Of a stretch of 64,000 bases of DNA, positions 53,430 to 64,000 are shown in pieces. Position numbers and translations under genes: made by a program. Position 1 is the first letter of the stretch. Every line of letters starts with the position of its first letter. The notes beneath the pieces are model-generated. The model was given only the letters and a program-made list of their open reading frames with translations. It ran no database searches and had not been told where the DNA came from. Source of the DNA: Hermatobates lingyangjiaoensis (Eukaryota > Arthropoda > Insecta > Hemiptera > Hermatobatidae); the NCBI GenBank assembly GCA_026182355.1, contig JAPFBL010001617.1:2703501-2767500 (forward strand), in the 5' to 3' direction.

Positions 53430-56400
53430 TTTTAATTAAACTTACTAACGCTAGAAATTTAAAACTCTATATAAATCCATATTAACTAAGAATAATTACT
53501 TTACAAAAAAAAAACAACGACACAGTCGACATGCATGACAGTTACATGATAAGAGAGATTTCGGTAAGATATTGGAAAAGAAACCCTATATAAATGGACA
53601 AATTTCAAGTTTTACCAGAATTTTGAAGCTACATGTAGAGGAGTCTGTGAGCAAGATGGGAGAAGATATTTAAAATTAGGCTTAGTCTTAGGGACTAATA
53701 TCCATGAACTAGTTTAAACTGTATCATTTAAGTTAGCATAGCCTTATCGCAACCTCTCTTATTTATTTAATAAAAATAAATAAATAAATTTGAAATTCTC
53801 TTATTTCAAAATATATTTCTCTAAAATATTTTTGTTTTAATTTTAAAAGCTAAAACTACCACAGTACTTGATAATACAATTAATTATCAAGTTGTATATT
53901 TTATATAATTAGCATATATAGTTTTTTTAAACTTTCACATAATAACATTTAATTTTTTTGAAGTTATTACTTGATTTAGTCATAAAAATTTTTAAAAAAT
54001 ATAAACGGTACTATTAAATAAATTAAAATGACAAAAACTGTGTTTAGGATTAAGGAATTAATTTTAAAGCAATTGCTAGTTGGGGATTTGAGAAAAAGTA
54101 AATTAAATAAAGTGAAGTAATTTGAGCTGCTTAGTTGATATTTAAGAGTCAAGACTATTGACTTTTTTTCTGTAGGCTTCCTTGAAGTTACACAGTAAAC
54201 TAAACAAGCGTGCATGGAGCTGTGTTGAGGGAACGAGGCTTGTTTAAACTGGTATGATCAAATAATATATATAATATATTTCAAAATATATATCTCTAAA
54301 ATATTTTTGTTTTAACTTTAAAGGCTAAAACAACTACAGAAGCCAAACAATGTACTAAGGTATTTTGTATTAACTGATCGTCTCTGAATATTATAGCATT
54401 GGAATACATACACATCCATGATAAACGCCTCAATGAAAGGATTAAATAAAACCCCTGAGACCTTTCTTTGTGGGGTTCGTTTCACTGAAAATTCAATTAT
54501 TATGTTTATCGATTTATAATAAATATATAATTACTTCAGAAGACCTAAAAATTATTCATATTACCTGCTCACAGATGTTATAATGATTATTAAACTACTT
54601 TATGTTAACTTTGAATAATACATTTTCTCATATTTGTTAAGCAATGGTGTTATTATAATTTGGAATTATCTGATTTGTTCCCACGAATAACAGTCAGGGG
54701 AATCGATTCTCTGACTCCTCAAGAATGAGTTCTCAGTCACCTGATGTAATATCTCTATTGAATTTTAATCTTGAAACAACAAATATATGTATATATTATT
54801 TATTTTGTTTTCTTCCTTCATTATAAATGAACATAATAAAATAAAAACCCCATCGTTTTTGCTTAAATGAGTCTGACATTAATTTTGTTTCATTGTTTTA
54901 CATAATTTAGAGTCTTAAAGGGAACTTTACCTAACTCACGAGCAAGTTCGATTTTTAGGCTTATCTCTTTGTTTGGCAAATAATATTTCGGCCAAATTAA
55001 AAAGGTTGTAGTTTTGTTCGTAACATTGCTTTTTTTTCATTTTGTTATTCTTGGAAAATCATCAGCATGCTCGTTGTAAAAAAAATTAACATATAACTAA
55101 TCAAAATGTGCCCAATATGTTTTACATGTTAATGTTATCAAGCACATTGTTCAAATGTAGCTTGTTTTAACGGGTTCAAATGAATTTAGGCAGTATGACT
55201 TAATTAAGAATATGTCTGTCACGATTTTTTTTTAAATAAGTTGTACTGCAATGAATACACTAATCATAAAGAATGTACAATGTTCACAAGTTACATGACT
55301 TTGCAGCACTGTTGACTGCATCTATATGACTAGTATACGAGTAGATGTTTTATCTTGTGTCATACTAGGTAGCAAGGCGCAAGTAGATCTTATCCATCAG
55401 CTGATCCAGTCAATGACTAAACAGTTGTTTATTAATTGATTTGTTAATAAACAACTAATATCTGATTTGTTAATAGACCTGGTTCTTAATAAACAACTCT
55501 TAAATTGTTTTAAAATAATTTTAATTTAAAAAATTAATTTAAATTATTTTTTATTAATTTCACGTCATTAAATTCTGGTTTCAGTCTAATGGCTTAGTTC
55601 CATTTATGACTTAAAATATTTATATTAACCTTTCTAGCAGTAAAGATAATATAATTTATTTAATATATTTCGTAACATTAATGCATGTAGTATTAGGCAA
55701 AGCTTGTATGTCCTTTAATATACATGCATCACAACTCTACATGTCATCCATTGACAGCCACTGACAGAGCTAAAGGTTGAATCTCTGACTAACAGGGCAG
55801 ACTTATCTGCCAACTACTGCGGTCCATTTTTTTCTTCGATCAGGTAGATGAGTTAAGTTCTTCTAAGTAGTGCAAAGATACGAAGAAGTCTAAAGCTTTC
55901 AATTTCTCTGACAGAGATATCATACTCGTAGTCTCACTTTATTCCAGTTGACGATTCTAACCTTTTAACGAAGTCTAGGAAGAAAAAATTGAACCCAATT
56001 GATAACATCAGGCATTTTCCGGAAAAGCTTACTTTAATATGATAATGAGTTAATGAGATATTTACAGATAGATAGGTCTTTCTGTTTTTCTCAAGGTCTC
56101 ATCGGGCATGCGAGTTTATAGCAAATTGAAACCCATTTCGCTGTATTTTCACTACCAGTAGTTGTGTTTCATTTACTGTGTAGTGTTTAAATATAACGGT
56201 AGAATCACGAAACCACTCTCTAGACAAACAAAGTTTTGTAAACAAAAATTCGTTTCCAACACTTAGTGTTACTCTTGTGTCACTTCTTTAAAACAAGTCT
56301 CTAAACACGTCGAAACGCATTGTTTTTTCATAAAACTTTTTAAGTGTGATCACTAGTTTCTTTGAATTCCCCATTATGATTAGGTATACTTTGATGAAAA

Positions 56401-57480
56401 TAAGTGCTGTATTTATAATAATAAATTAATTTAGATAAATTGTATTATTCTATTTATGAATACTGAACCTTGACATCTCACTACTCATGCTGAACCCAAC
56501 ACTACATTCATGACCACTATTCACGTCTTCACGTGGAAGCCACTCATCAAAAATGTTATAGTGACATTTTATATTTATGAAATAATTAATTAAAAGTTGC
56601 TTATGATTTAGAAGTGTTCACAATACGACTCTGTAGAGAATAAAATCCATCATTCTTCGATGTAACCATAGTTAGTAGAATATACTATGGATAGCATTTT
56701 TTAATAACCATGCAAATAGATACAGTTTTTAAAAATCTATTTTGAATAAATCATACAAAATTTAAAAACACAACCAAGGAAGTGTTAAGTGATTTGAACC
56801 GCATTGTCCAAAATGTCTTTTATTTCACCAAAAATGAGAATCTCTTTGCCTTTACCTTTTTTTGAAAATATCACCTGTACCCCTCAGCCTCTTCCATTTA
56901 ATTTAATTAATGTAGGATGTTTGGTCTCTTTATTTATCAATAATTAAGTTTGATTAAAGTAACCTTAACTCTTTATACAATATCTGCCTTTATGGATCAC
57001 TTCTTCGTGTAGTTACTTTTCTCCCGATACAGGACTATGATATCAAACCTTCTCAATACACCCCGACACCACCTGCATTACCACTACTTACGTTATGATA
57101 ATTAAAAGATTAAAAACATGATTTCATCTTTTTTTCCTTTGGCATTTTTAATTTGTACAAGAATAGAGCAGATGTTTTAATCATGTTAGTCTGAAGGTTG
57201 TATAAAATCATACAAATAGATGCCTAGACATCGATCTCTCAACACTATCAATATTCTTAATGCATTTAATACTATTTGAAATGCATATCCAAACACCAAA
57301 TGACGTAAGGTACGGCCTTCCAACCATTAACGGGCTTTCTTTGATGATGAAGAACAATGGTCAATGCCCTTTTATTCTCAATACACTCGTATTTTCATGT
57401 TGGACTTGTCCCTTTATTTGTCTTTCACAATTTAACGTAATATCGTTAAAAATATACTTTTCTTGCAGCCATCTGCAGAG
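53430..57480. other. Long AT-rich region without recognised genes
   Basis: No exon could be supported. A 70-base direct repeat (TATTTCAAAATATAT, CTCTAAAATATTTTTGTTTT) occurs at about 53800 and 54275. GC-richer patches at about 55340-55420 and 55740-55990 have no sustained frame. An acceptor-like TTTTCTTGCAG at 57459-57469 is followed by only 15 open codons. Confidence 0.4.
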
Positions 57481-58450
57481 TTGATGTTTTGAACTATGAT
57501 GGGTTCGAAATAAATTAACTACTTTTAAAATCTTACATGAAAGAATTAATATTACATTTAAAATGAAGTATTCACTTTTGAAGAAAAGTTGAGAAAAATA
57601 TTTTGAGTTAGGTTTAAAAAAAAGATTCTGAGGATCTTATCATTTTATTTATTCTTAACTAAATTTTAAACATATAATTTTTTTTATTTAATTAACAATA
57701 ATAAACAGTTATTTTTATAGGTGAATAAAAATGTATTTGCGACTGCTACCTTTATAAAATTTTGTTTTTGAATGAGATATTGAATATCATACCTTGAAGT
57801 AAATTTCTAATGAAATTCTACAGGATATTTTAAAGGAAACTTGATCTTGAATATTAAACGTAAGTGAAAAATTGTAAACCAGTAATGCTACCAGGAGATT
57901 AATAAGAAAGTAATCGAGTTATGAATGCCATTAGAGTTGACAAAGCACTCATGTATGTACTCAGCTACCATAACAGTTATGTTAGTGGGCAGTGGAGTGT
58001 ACTGACATATACTCTGCGCTTTGTTCGTCGGGTTCACACTCTAACTTTGCATTTCATTCTCACAACGATAATTAGGCATTTTACTGCAATTCATGCATTT
58101 CCTCATTACCACAGATGATACGAGGTAAGATGGTATATTATATTTCTAATATTAATTTACTGCAATCATTAATCAGAAAATTAATAACTGATCCTTTTGG
58201 ATTTTTTACCTAACTTTTTTTTATGTTAAAGTGGATTGAATATTTCTTTCCTGACATTCAAGAGCCATAATATTGCCATTTGTGATCGAGACTTCACTAT
58301 CATTCAGGAAAACAACAATAAGTCTGTTGGAGGTCAGAGAACACTTCCTGGCGAGAGCTCATGCATGCCAGAGCGGTCTTCCAACACCAACAATATTAAC
58401 GGACCAACTACAACTGTAGTCTTAACTACTTCTACTGTATCAACTAAAAT
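57481..58450. other. Non-coding DNA with an unidentified frame at the end
   Basis: A 58236-58493 frame contains NKSVGGQRTLPGESSCMPER and a T/S/N-rich part before running into a repeat end. It has no known motif and may be an old element fragment. Confidence 0.3.
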
Positions 58451-58454
58451 TAAA

Positions 58455-58520
58455 AAATCTGGAGTAGATTACACTCAACTTTACTATAAGTAAACATAAT
58501 ATCAAACTTCTTGACAAACA
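58455..58520 (-). mobile_element. TTACTATAAG-family 3' end, solo
   Basis: AATCTGGAGTAGATTACACT, then CAACTTTACTATAAGTAA and AATATCAAACTTCTTG: reverse complement of the family 3' end. Confidence 0.65.
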
Positions 58521-58801
58521 ATTGATTTTTTGTTTTATTTTTATTTAACTATCGTTATGTATTAGATACATTCATTAACTCCAACCATTTCTTTGAAAAT
58601 TTTTAAAAATTGAACTTCCTGTTCCAATTGGTTCAATATTACATATATTGGTTTGGGATCGCATAAGTTTCATAAACTCCGGCTTTATGTATAGAAAAAA
58701 ATAACATCAAATTGATCATTTCATTTAGTCGTTACTAAGTCTCATTCTAATAATGAATATAACTTATATTGATCTAAATAAGTACACAATAAATTGTTTT
58801 G

Positions 58802-60429
58802 TTACTTTACTATAAGTAAAGTATAGTGATCGTGAAAAAATTCGATCTCGAGATTTTGACGGAATTACATGTTTTGAGGTCCCAGAAGTCGTTTTATGAC
58901 GTTTTTACGATGATGTCTGTGTGTGTGTGGGTGGGTGGGTGGGTGGGTGGGTGCGTGGGTGGGTGCGTGTGTTAGCATTGCTTGTTACCACGCTACGGTC
59001 CAGAATCTTTGATGGATCAAGTTGATATTTTACACAAAAATGGGCCCCATTTAGACGAAGATCCCTATTGTTTGGGAAGAATTATGCATGATGGGAAAGT
59101 CACTTTTTTTGCCAAAAACCGTTTTTTTTAAAACATTTATTTCTCCTAAACTGATAACCCTAGAGTTTTGAAATTTTGACATTATCTTTGAGGTTTTAAA
59201 TGCAACAAACGAAAAATATATTCAGAATTTTAAAACAACAGGAAATATTTTTTTTTCAATAAAATGTACAAATTTTGACTTATTATTCAATCTCAAACCT
59301 TGAGAGAGCGATACAAGCCATACTGTTTGACGGACAAGAATGAAACTATGCCTATAAATAGAACATTATATGGAGAATGAGTTGAGATATTTTTTTCTAA
59401 AATTACATTCGCTAAAGGGGCGTTAAAGTACTATTTGTGTTTTTAGAAAATGTTTTTTTGACGCTAAACGGCTCATTAAAAAATAATGAAAATTTGACCA
59501 AAAATGGAACAAAAAATTAGCAATTCTTAAAAAAAAAATCATGAAGTTTCAATTACGGGAAAGAGCAATAACGATATAAAAACTCTTTGTTTATCCTAGA
59601 CTAAGAGATCACCTGCTATACTTGTCGAATTTTTTGTATTTTTTTACATTGTTTACATTGACTTAGAAATTTTTTGAGCAAATCCACTGAGATAAAATTT
59701 ATGTTTCTAATGGAAAAATGAAAATATATTATTGACTTATAAGAGATGTAAGAGGAATAATATTGTGTAGGTAAATAAAAATTCGTATACATGTTATTTG
59801 ACAAAGGGGAAGGAAAATGATCCTATTAAATACTAAGAAGCCATAAAATTCCCAGTATAATAATTCTGTTAAAAACCAAAAATGTAAAAGATAATTCAAA
59901 ATATAAATCTTTCGTTTAGAGATTAATAACTGTAATTATCGTACATCTTTAATTAACAAATCACCTTAAAACAACATTTTCTTCGCTGTTTAAGAAGTTT
60001 TTCAGAGAAAAAAAGAGTATTTTACTGTTTTAAAGTTGAAAATTTTACATTAATATTCAATGTAGAAGGATGTCAAGTAAATGATGTAAGAAATCTACTG
60101 GCTATTTGAACAATAGCCATGTTCTCTTGTAGGATAATATTTCGTTTCAAGAAATGTTCACTTTGGTTTTTCAAAAATGTTATTACTGCTGTAGTTATAC
60201 TAATAAAATTATTTGCAAATAATAAATTATTTGTGATGTACAAAAATAAGCTTATAAATTGATATGTCCTTCAATCACTATCTGTACTACCTCACGAATG
60301 ACAGGCTAATAATTATATCCCACTTAGATGTTTACGTTATGCTTAAATGAGACGTTATGTTTTATATACTCAAGAAATTTGACATTAAGTTACTTATAGT
60401 AAAGTAGAGTGTAGGCCACTCCAGATTTT
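58802..60429 (+). mobile_element. TTACTATAAG-family element, full length
   Basis: A complete 1.63 kb copy from ACTTTACTATAAGTAAAGT through a (GTGG)n microsatellite (58918-58970) to GAGTGTAGGCCACTCC-AGATTTT. It is close to the copy at 47336 throughout and is non-coding. The two define the family ends best. Confidence 0.75.
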
Positions 60430-60875
60430 ATTTATATTATAGTTACTGTCACCTAGGAATGTAATTGATTACTAAAGTTTAAATTTTACAAAAGTTTAAA
60501 ATATTTTTTAACGTTACTCAAAATGAATACCAGCCACCTAATTGACGCCAAACGTCATTTATTTACTGATGAATGTAATGATTTCATTTGATTTTATGCT
60601 CATAAAACCAAGTGACTTATTTCAATAAAAATAAAGAATCCTGCATTGTTTATCTGACAGGAAATTCTCTACTTCAGAGAACAAACATATATCCCCGTCA
60701 ATCTCACAATCCTACTCCAGCCTACAAAATAATATTCAGCCTAATCTGATGTGAAGTTTTCTTGAATTGTGCAACATATAGATTGATCACAGCATTTTGT
60801 TAGGTAAATCCGTCATACCATGCAAAGCATCAGAATTATACGTGTCATTGGCGTTGATTTTTCCTATGTAAGAAC
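60430..60875. other. AT-rich non-coding DNA
   Basis: No feature recognised. Confidence 0.4.
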
Positions 60876-60879
60876 TTTA

Positions 60880-61768
60880 TTCTTCTTACATCTGATATTA
60901 ACTAATTAAATCGTTTTAAATTTTTTTCATTCAACCTCTAAACATCAGTATTATTACAGTTGATTCTCTTAAACAATTTCTATGTCGTAAACAATGTAAA
61001 TAAATGTAAACAAATTCGACAAGTATAGCAGGTGATCCATTAGTCCAGGATTAATATTCAGTTTTTTAGTCTTATTGCCTTGGCAGTAAATAAAAATTCA
61101 TGCATTTTTTTTCTGAATACCTAATTTTTTGTTCAATATATTGGTAAAATTTCACCGTTTTTTAATAAGCCAATTAGGGGAAAAAATATTTACCAAAAAT
61201 GGAAAGTGTTCTATAACGTCCCTTTGGTTAAAATAAATTTAAAAAATATATATATCAACTTATCCCCCACATAATACTTTATTTTTAGGTATGTGATTTT
61301 GTTTTGATCCCTCAAACGGCTTGGATCGCCCTCAAGAGCTTTCAGATTGAATGATAAGTCAAAATGTTTACATGTATAGAAAAAATATATTACCTGTTGT
61401 TTAAAAAATCTGAAGATTTTTTCGGTTATTGATTTTGTAGCCTCAAGTAGACTTTAGAATTAGTAGTTTAGGAGAAACCAAAAAAGTGATTTTCCTGTCA
61501 TACATAATTGCTCCCAAACTATACAGAACATCTACACTGTGAGACCCATTTTTCGTTAAAATATTAATTTGATCCATTAAAGATTGTGAATTGTAGTATC
61601 TACACAAACTTTTGGTTGCACTCCCACCCACCCACCAACCTACACACACACAGACATCAATGAAAAAACTTCATAAAACGTCTTTTATGACCTCAAAACA
61701 TGTAATTCCGTTAAAATATCGAGATAGAATTTTTTTATGTTTATTATACGTTATTTATAGTGAAGTAA
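60880..61768 (-). mobile_element. TTACTATAAG-family 5' half
   Basis: A minus-strand copy from GCAGGTGATCCATTAGTCCA through the CCCACCCACC microsatellite (about 61620-61655) to TTATTTATAGTGAAGTAA at the 5' end. The 3' half is missing or unrecognisable. Confidence 0.6.
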
Positions 61769-61769
61769 C

Positions 61770-62960
61770 AAAGAAAACGTTGTCCACTTCTTAAACTATC
61801 TTGAAATATACACTTCATTTTGAGGGAACAAATTTATTTGAGTATTTCTAATATTTTTTTCTTTAGCCATCTATATTTATAAAAAGTAATGCATTAATGG
61901 TTTCCTACATTGCTAAACAATTCATTGTGTTAAACACTTGGTAACTGAATTTATTACGCTAGCGATTAATGCGCATTCTGTGATCAAGGGGCACGTTGTT
62001 GAATTCTTTGAGACTTCAGTGAAGGTTGCAACCGTTCATTGTCAATTACATAATTGTTGTTTATTTAAAGTTTAAAATTATAAAAAAAATAGCGAAATAA
62101 ATGAGAAACTATTACGTGGAATATTGTAGAATGTTTGCAGTTTCTAACTCAAATGATAACTCTGAAAGGACACCAACAACGGCTAGAGAACTTCAACCTT
62201 GAACTAAATCCATGTCGACTAAAGTCCTTCACATAAGCAGATGCTGGTATATACTCCCAGTAATCCTGATTGACAGGTTAAGCACTGTTTTTACTTGAAC
62301 TGTTGATTTTTCACTGAAGGTATGAATTATTCTTTTAAGTTGTTAAATCTTAATAATCAAAGTATGATTCTGTATTCATAAAATTTTGCAAGTACTTCAT
62401 AATAATCTTCCATAAGAATAACAAAAAAAGTTTATTCATTTTTTGAACTGAAAAACTTTTTGATACAAGCTGACCGTTCAAATTTTGTTTATTTTTACTT
62501 CTCGTCGCTACTAGTATACGAGTCGTACTTGCTGTGCAGCACTTCTTGAAGAGACACGAAATATTTTAGTATAACTACACCATAGGACTACATAAGTTTA
62601 ATTCGATGCATAATTATTACTGAAAGATGTGTTAAAAGTCATAAAGATTCTGGAAATATCCATACTATATATGTAAGATGCTAAAAAAATGTTAATATGT
62701 ATCAGTATCTGGATAGAGCAGTTCTTTTTGCATGGCATCCTTTTAAAACACCCACCCATATAAACAAAATCTTTTTGTAACATGTAATGTAATAATATTA
62801 TTGGGAGATGTTGTTATTATTGACTTCAGGCTTAATTTACTTTTACATTTTATTTTAATAAAAAAAGGTTTTATTTTAGTACTTCTTTGTTTCTAAGGCA
62901 TAAAACATCTTGGTTGAGGGTGGCGCAAATGAAATCTGACTTGTGAACTCTGAATGAACT
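61770..62960. other. Non-coding DNA before a candidate exon
   Basis: No exon is supported until the acceptor at 62967-62976. GC-richer stretches near 61960-62040 and 62160-62290 have no long frame. Confidence 0.35.
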
Positions 62961-62976
62961 GTTCTGTTGTTTTCAG

Positions 62977-63066
62977 TGCACTGAAGCTTTTCTCCCAGTT
63001 GGATGAAGATAAGATAACCCTTGGAGGGGCTCCTCTTGACATTAAGTGGTCGAGATTTGTGTATAC
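62977..63066 (+). CDS. Candidate internal exon, unidentified gene
   Basis: A pyrimidine-rich acceptor (GTTCTGTTGTTTTCAG) and a strong donor (TATAC|GTACGT) enclose 90 bases open in one frame: ALKLFSQLDEDKITLGGAPL, then DIKWSRFVY. Entry and exit are both phase 2, so it is a symmetric internal exon. GC content and residue composition stand out clearly from the flanks. No domain signature is recognised. It could belong to the same gene as the signal-peptide exon at 50631 if an exon of the right phase lies between, or to a gene extending off the right edge. Confidence 0.6.
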
Positions 63067-63119
63067 GTACGTCTGGTATTTGTAATTATATCATTGAATT
63101 ATGAATTCGGGCCCACCAA

Positions 63120-63300
63120 GTTACATACACACATATATATGCACTCATATAAAAAATATATATACTATTCATGTATATGAATATATAACTAAATCAAACA
63201 CAAAGAGAAAAAACTTAGAAAACTGCAAAACTCACTTCGATATTACGACGAACATCCTCATCAGGAGGGAGATGTAATTCACTTCAGGAGCGAATTTCAC
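63120..63300 (-). mobile_element. PLE terminal unit
   Basis: On the minus strand CTGATGAGGATG (63264) leads to GTCGTAATATCGAAGTGAGT, then TTTTTTCTCTTTGTGTTTG and TA-rich sequence. This is the same tail type as at 26290 and 27030. Confidence 0.5.
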
Positions 63301-63401
63301 TTAGAGGAATATGAATATATATGTATATATGCGTACATGTATATAGTATAAGCCTCTAAAGTCCTAATGATAAAACTAACTACAATAATTCCAGTGCTAA
63401 T

Positions 63402-63402
<1 letters not shown>

Positions 63403-63432
<30 letters not shown>

Positions 63433-63998
63433 TGGTGTAAATCGGCAGCAAATCTTCTCGTATGCAAATATTGTTAAAAGCAGCAGCAGCTTCTGCTCTC
63501 ACGATTTTTGAGCTGGTGGCCTCGATATTGCGGGCGATTCTTCTATCTTGTGGTTGGAGCTTCCACATCAATTGTCCAAGGGACACTAATTCATACGAAT
63601 TTTCAGTCATAATTAGGTTGGTCATCGTCGGGTAAAATCTTCTGGAAGGATGCTTATATAAACTTCCTTAGTGGATGTGATTTTTGATTGGTCCAATAAA
63701 CTTGCCTTATTGGTCAATCAGAGTACTGGTTTCAGTTTTCGTTTTTATTCCTTTTCATTTTAGGCTCTATGTTCTTGTTTGTTGGTATAACGAATATTTC
63801 TTTCACCTGAAGATTAATTGAGGGGTTTATTTCTTTGATGTATAAAGCCTCTAAAATATGCAGTTTATCAACATTTTCCTCTCGTTGGATAATACTAGTA
63901 CCTTGCACAAACATTTCTCTGGTTAACTGTACATTGCGCTTTTCCAGGGCATGTGTCTTTGGAGCGCCAGCAGCAAAATGAAGCGTTAATCTCTTGGA
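63403..63998 (-). mobile_element. PLE head-to-tail junction (C-terminus, terminal region, next N-terminus, TA run)
   Basis: Read on the minus strand: the end of one PLE protein (63998-63732), about 100 bases of terminal region, the start of a second copy (63625-63433: NSYELVSLGQLMWKLQPQDR, RRIARNIEATSSKIVRAE, FNNICIREDLLPIYTNI), then (TA)n (63403-63432). This is the permuted layout typical of PLEs with a partial repeat in front of the ORF. Confidence 0.75.
63732..63998 (-). CDS. PLE protein C-terminus, partial at window edge
   Basis: The frame is open to the right edge: SKRLTLHFAAGAPKTHALEK, RNVQLTREMFVQGTSIIQRE, ENVDKLHILEALYIKEINPS, INLQVKEIFVIPTNKN, to a stop at 63732. RLTLH---GAPK-H, LTREM-V--T-I--RE and LHILEALYIK---PSINLQ are the family signatures of the helical tail after the GIY-YIG domain of Penelope-like proteins. 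No stop interrupts the visible part, so this may be the youngest PLE copy in the window. Confidence 0.8.
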   Translation of the reverse strand, partial: SKRLTLHFAAGAPKTHALEKRNVQLTREMFVQGTSIIQREENVDKLHILEALYIKEINPSINLQVKEIFVIPTNKNIEPKMKRNKNEN

Positions 63999-64000
63999 GA

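Noticed and set aside
57459..57520. Possible exon after TTTTCTTGCAG
   Set aside because: Phases 0 and 1 hit stops within eight codons and phase 2 lasts only 15 codons with no donor.
58236..58493. 85-codon ORF as a host gene
   Set aside because: It has no splice sites or motif and its end is made of the family repeat terminus.

Overview
This window is AT-rich animal nuclear DNA, most likely from an arthropod. The evidence is spliced genes with long introns and a repeat content of irritans-type mariner, R1-like LINEs, Ty3/gypsy, hAT and Penelope-like elements (PLEs). A tRNA-derived SINE ends in (CCTAA)n, which matches the arthropod telomere unit TTAGG. There are no bacterial-style operons, and most long ORFs are microsatellite translations or transposon shadows.

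Host genes are sparse. The left edge (1850-2095, +) holds the last two exons of an MFS transporter resembling the SV2/SLC22 group. The best gene is a complete three-exon vitamin K epoxide reductase (VKORC1-type, 14732-21037, +). Its intron phases and exon 2 length match human VKORC1, and a mariner sits in its second intron. Three further candidate exons cannot be named: 49563-49626, a signal-peptide first exon at 50631-50730 behind a TATA box, and 62977-63066. A possible captured exon (10593-10749, -) lies inside a repeat.

The rest is layered mobile DNA. (1) A roughly 1.6 kb non-coding family, called here the TTACTATAAG family, has two full copies (47336-48947, 58802-60429), a longer one with an insert (9603-11660), and many fragments. 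It has a 5' palindrome, an internal GT/GTGG microsatellite and a 3' hairpin, resembling helentron/DINE-type elements. (2) PLE fragments occur at about 3.0-4.1, 8.7, 16.5, 25.0-27.1, 28.5, 31.5, 51-53.4 and 63.1-64.0 kb. Many run from the protein C-terminus through a hammerhead-like motif to the N-terminus of a next copy and stop at (TA)n. (3) A hAT element with a perfect 8-bp target duplication lies beside a decayed R1-like LINE (37.8-41.6 kb). (4) Two mariners (18168-19449, +; 36160-37447, -) share nonsense mutations and a 3' flank. (5) There are two Ty3/gypsy pol remnants (about 21.6-23.5 and 24.5-25.0 kb).

The most unusual pattern is the PLE arrangement. Near-palindromic insertions (3087-4024 and 25027-25909), each flanked by (TA)n, and chains of alternating units joined at (TA)n suggest priming from both strands of a self-complementary microsatellite. 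All family assignments come from reading motifs in the sequence; no database search was possible.
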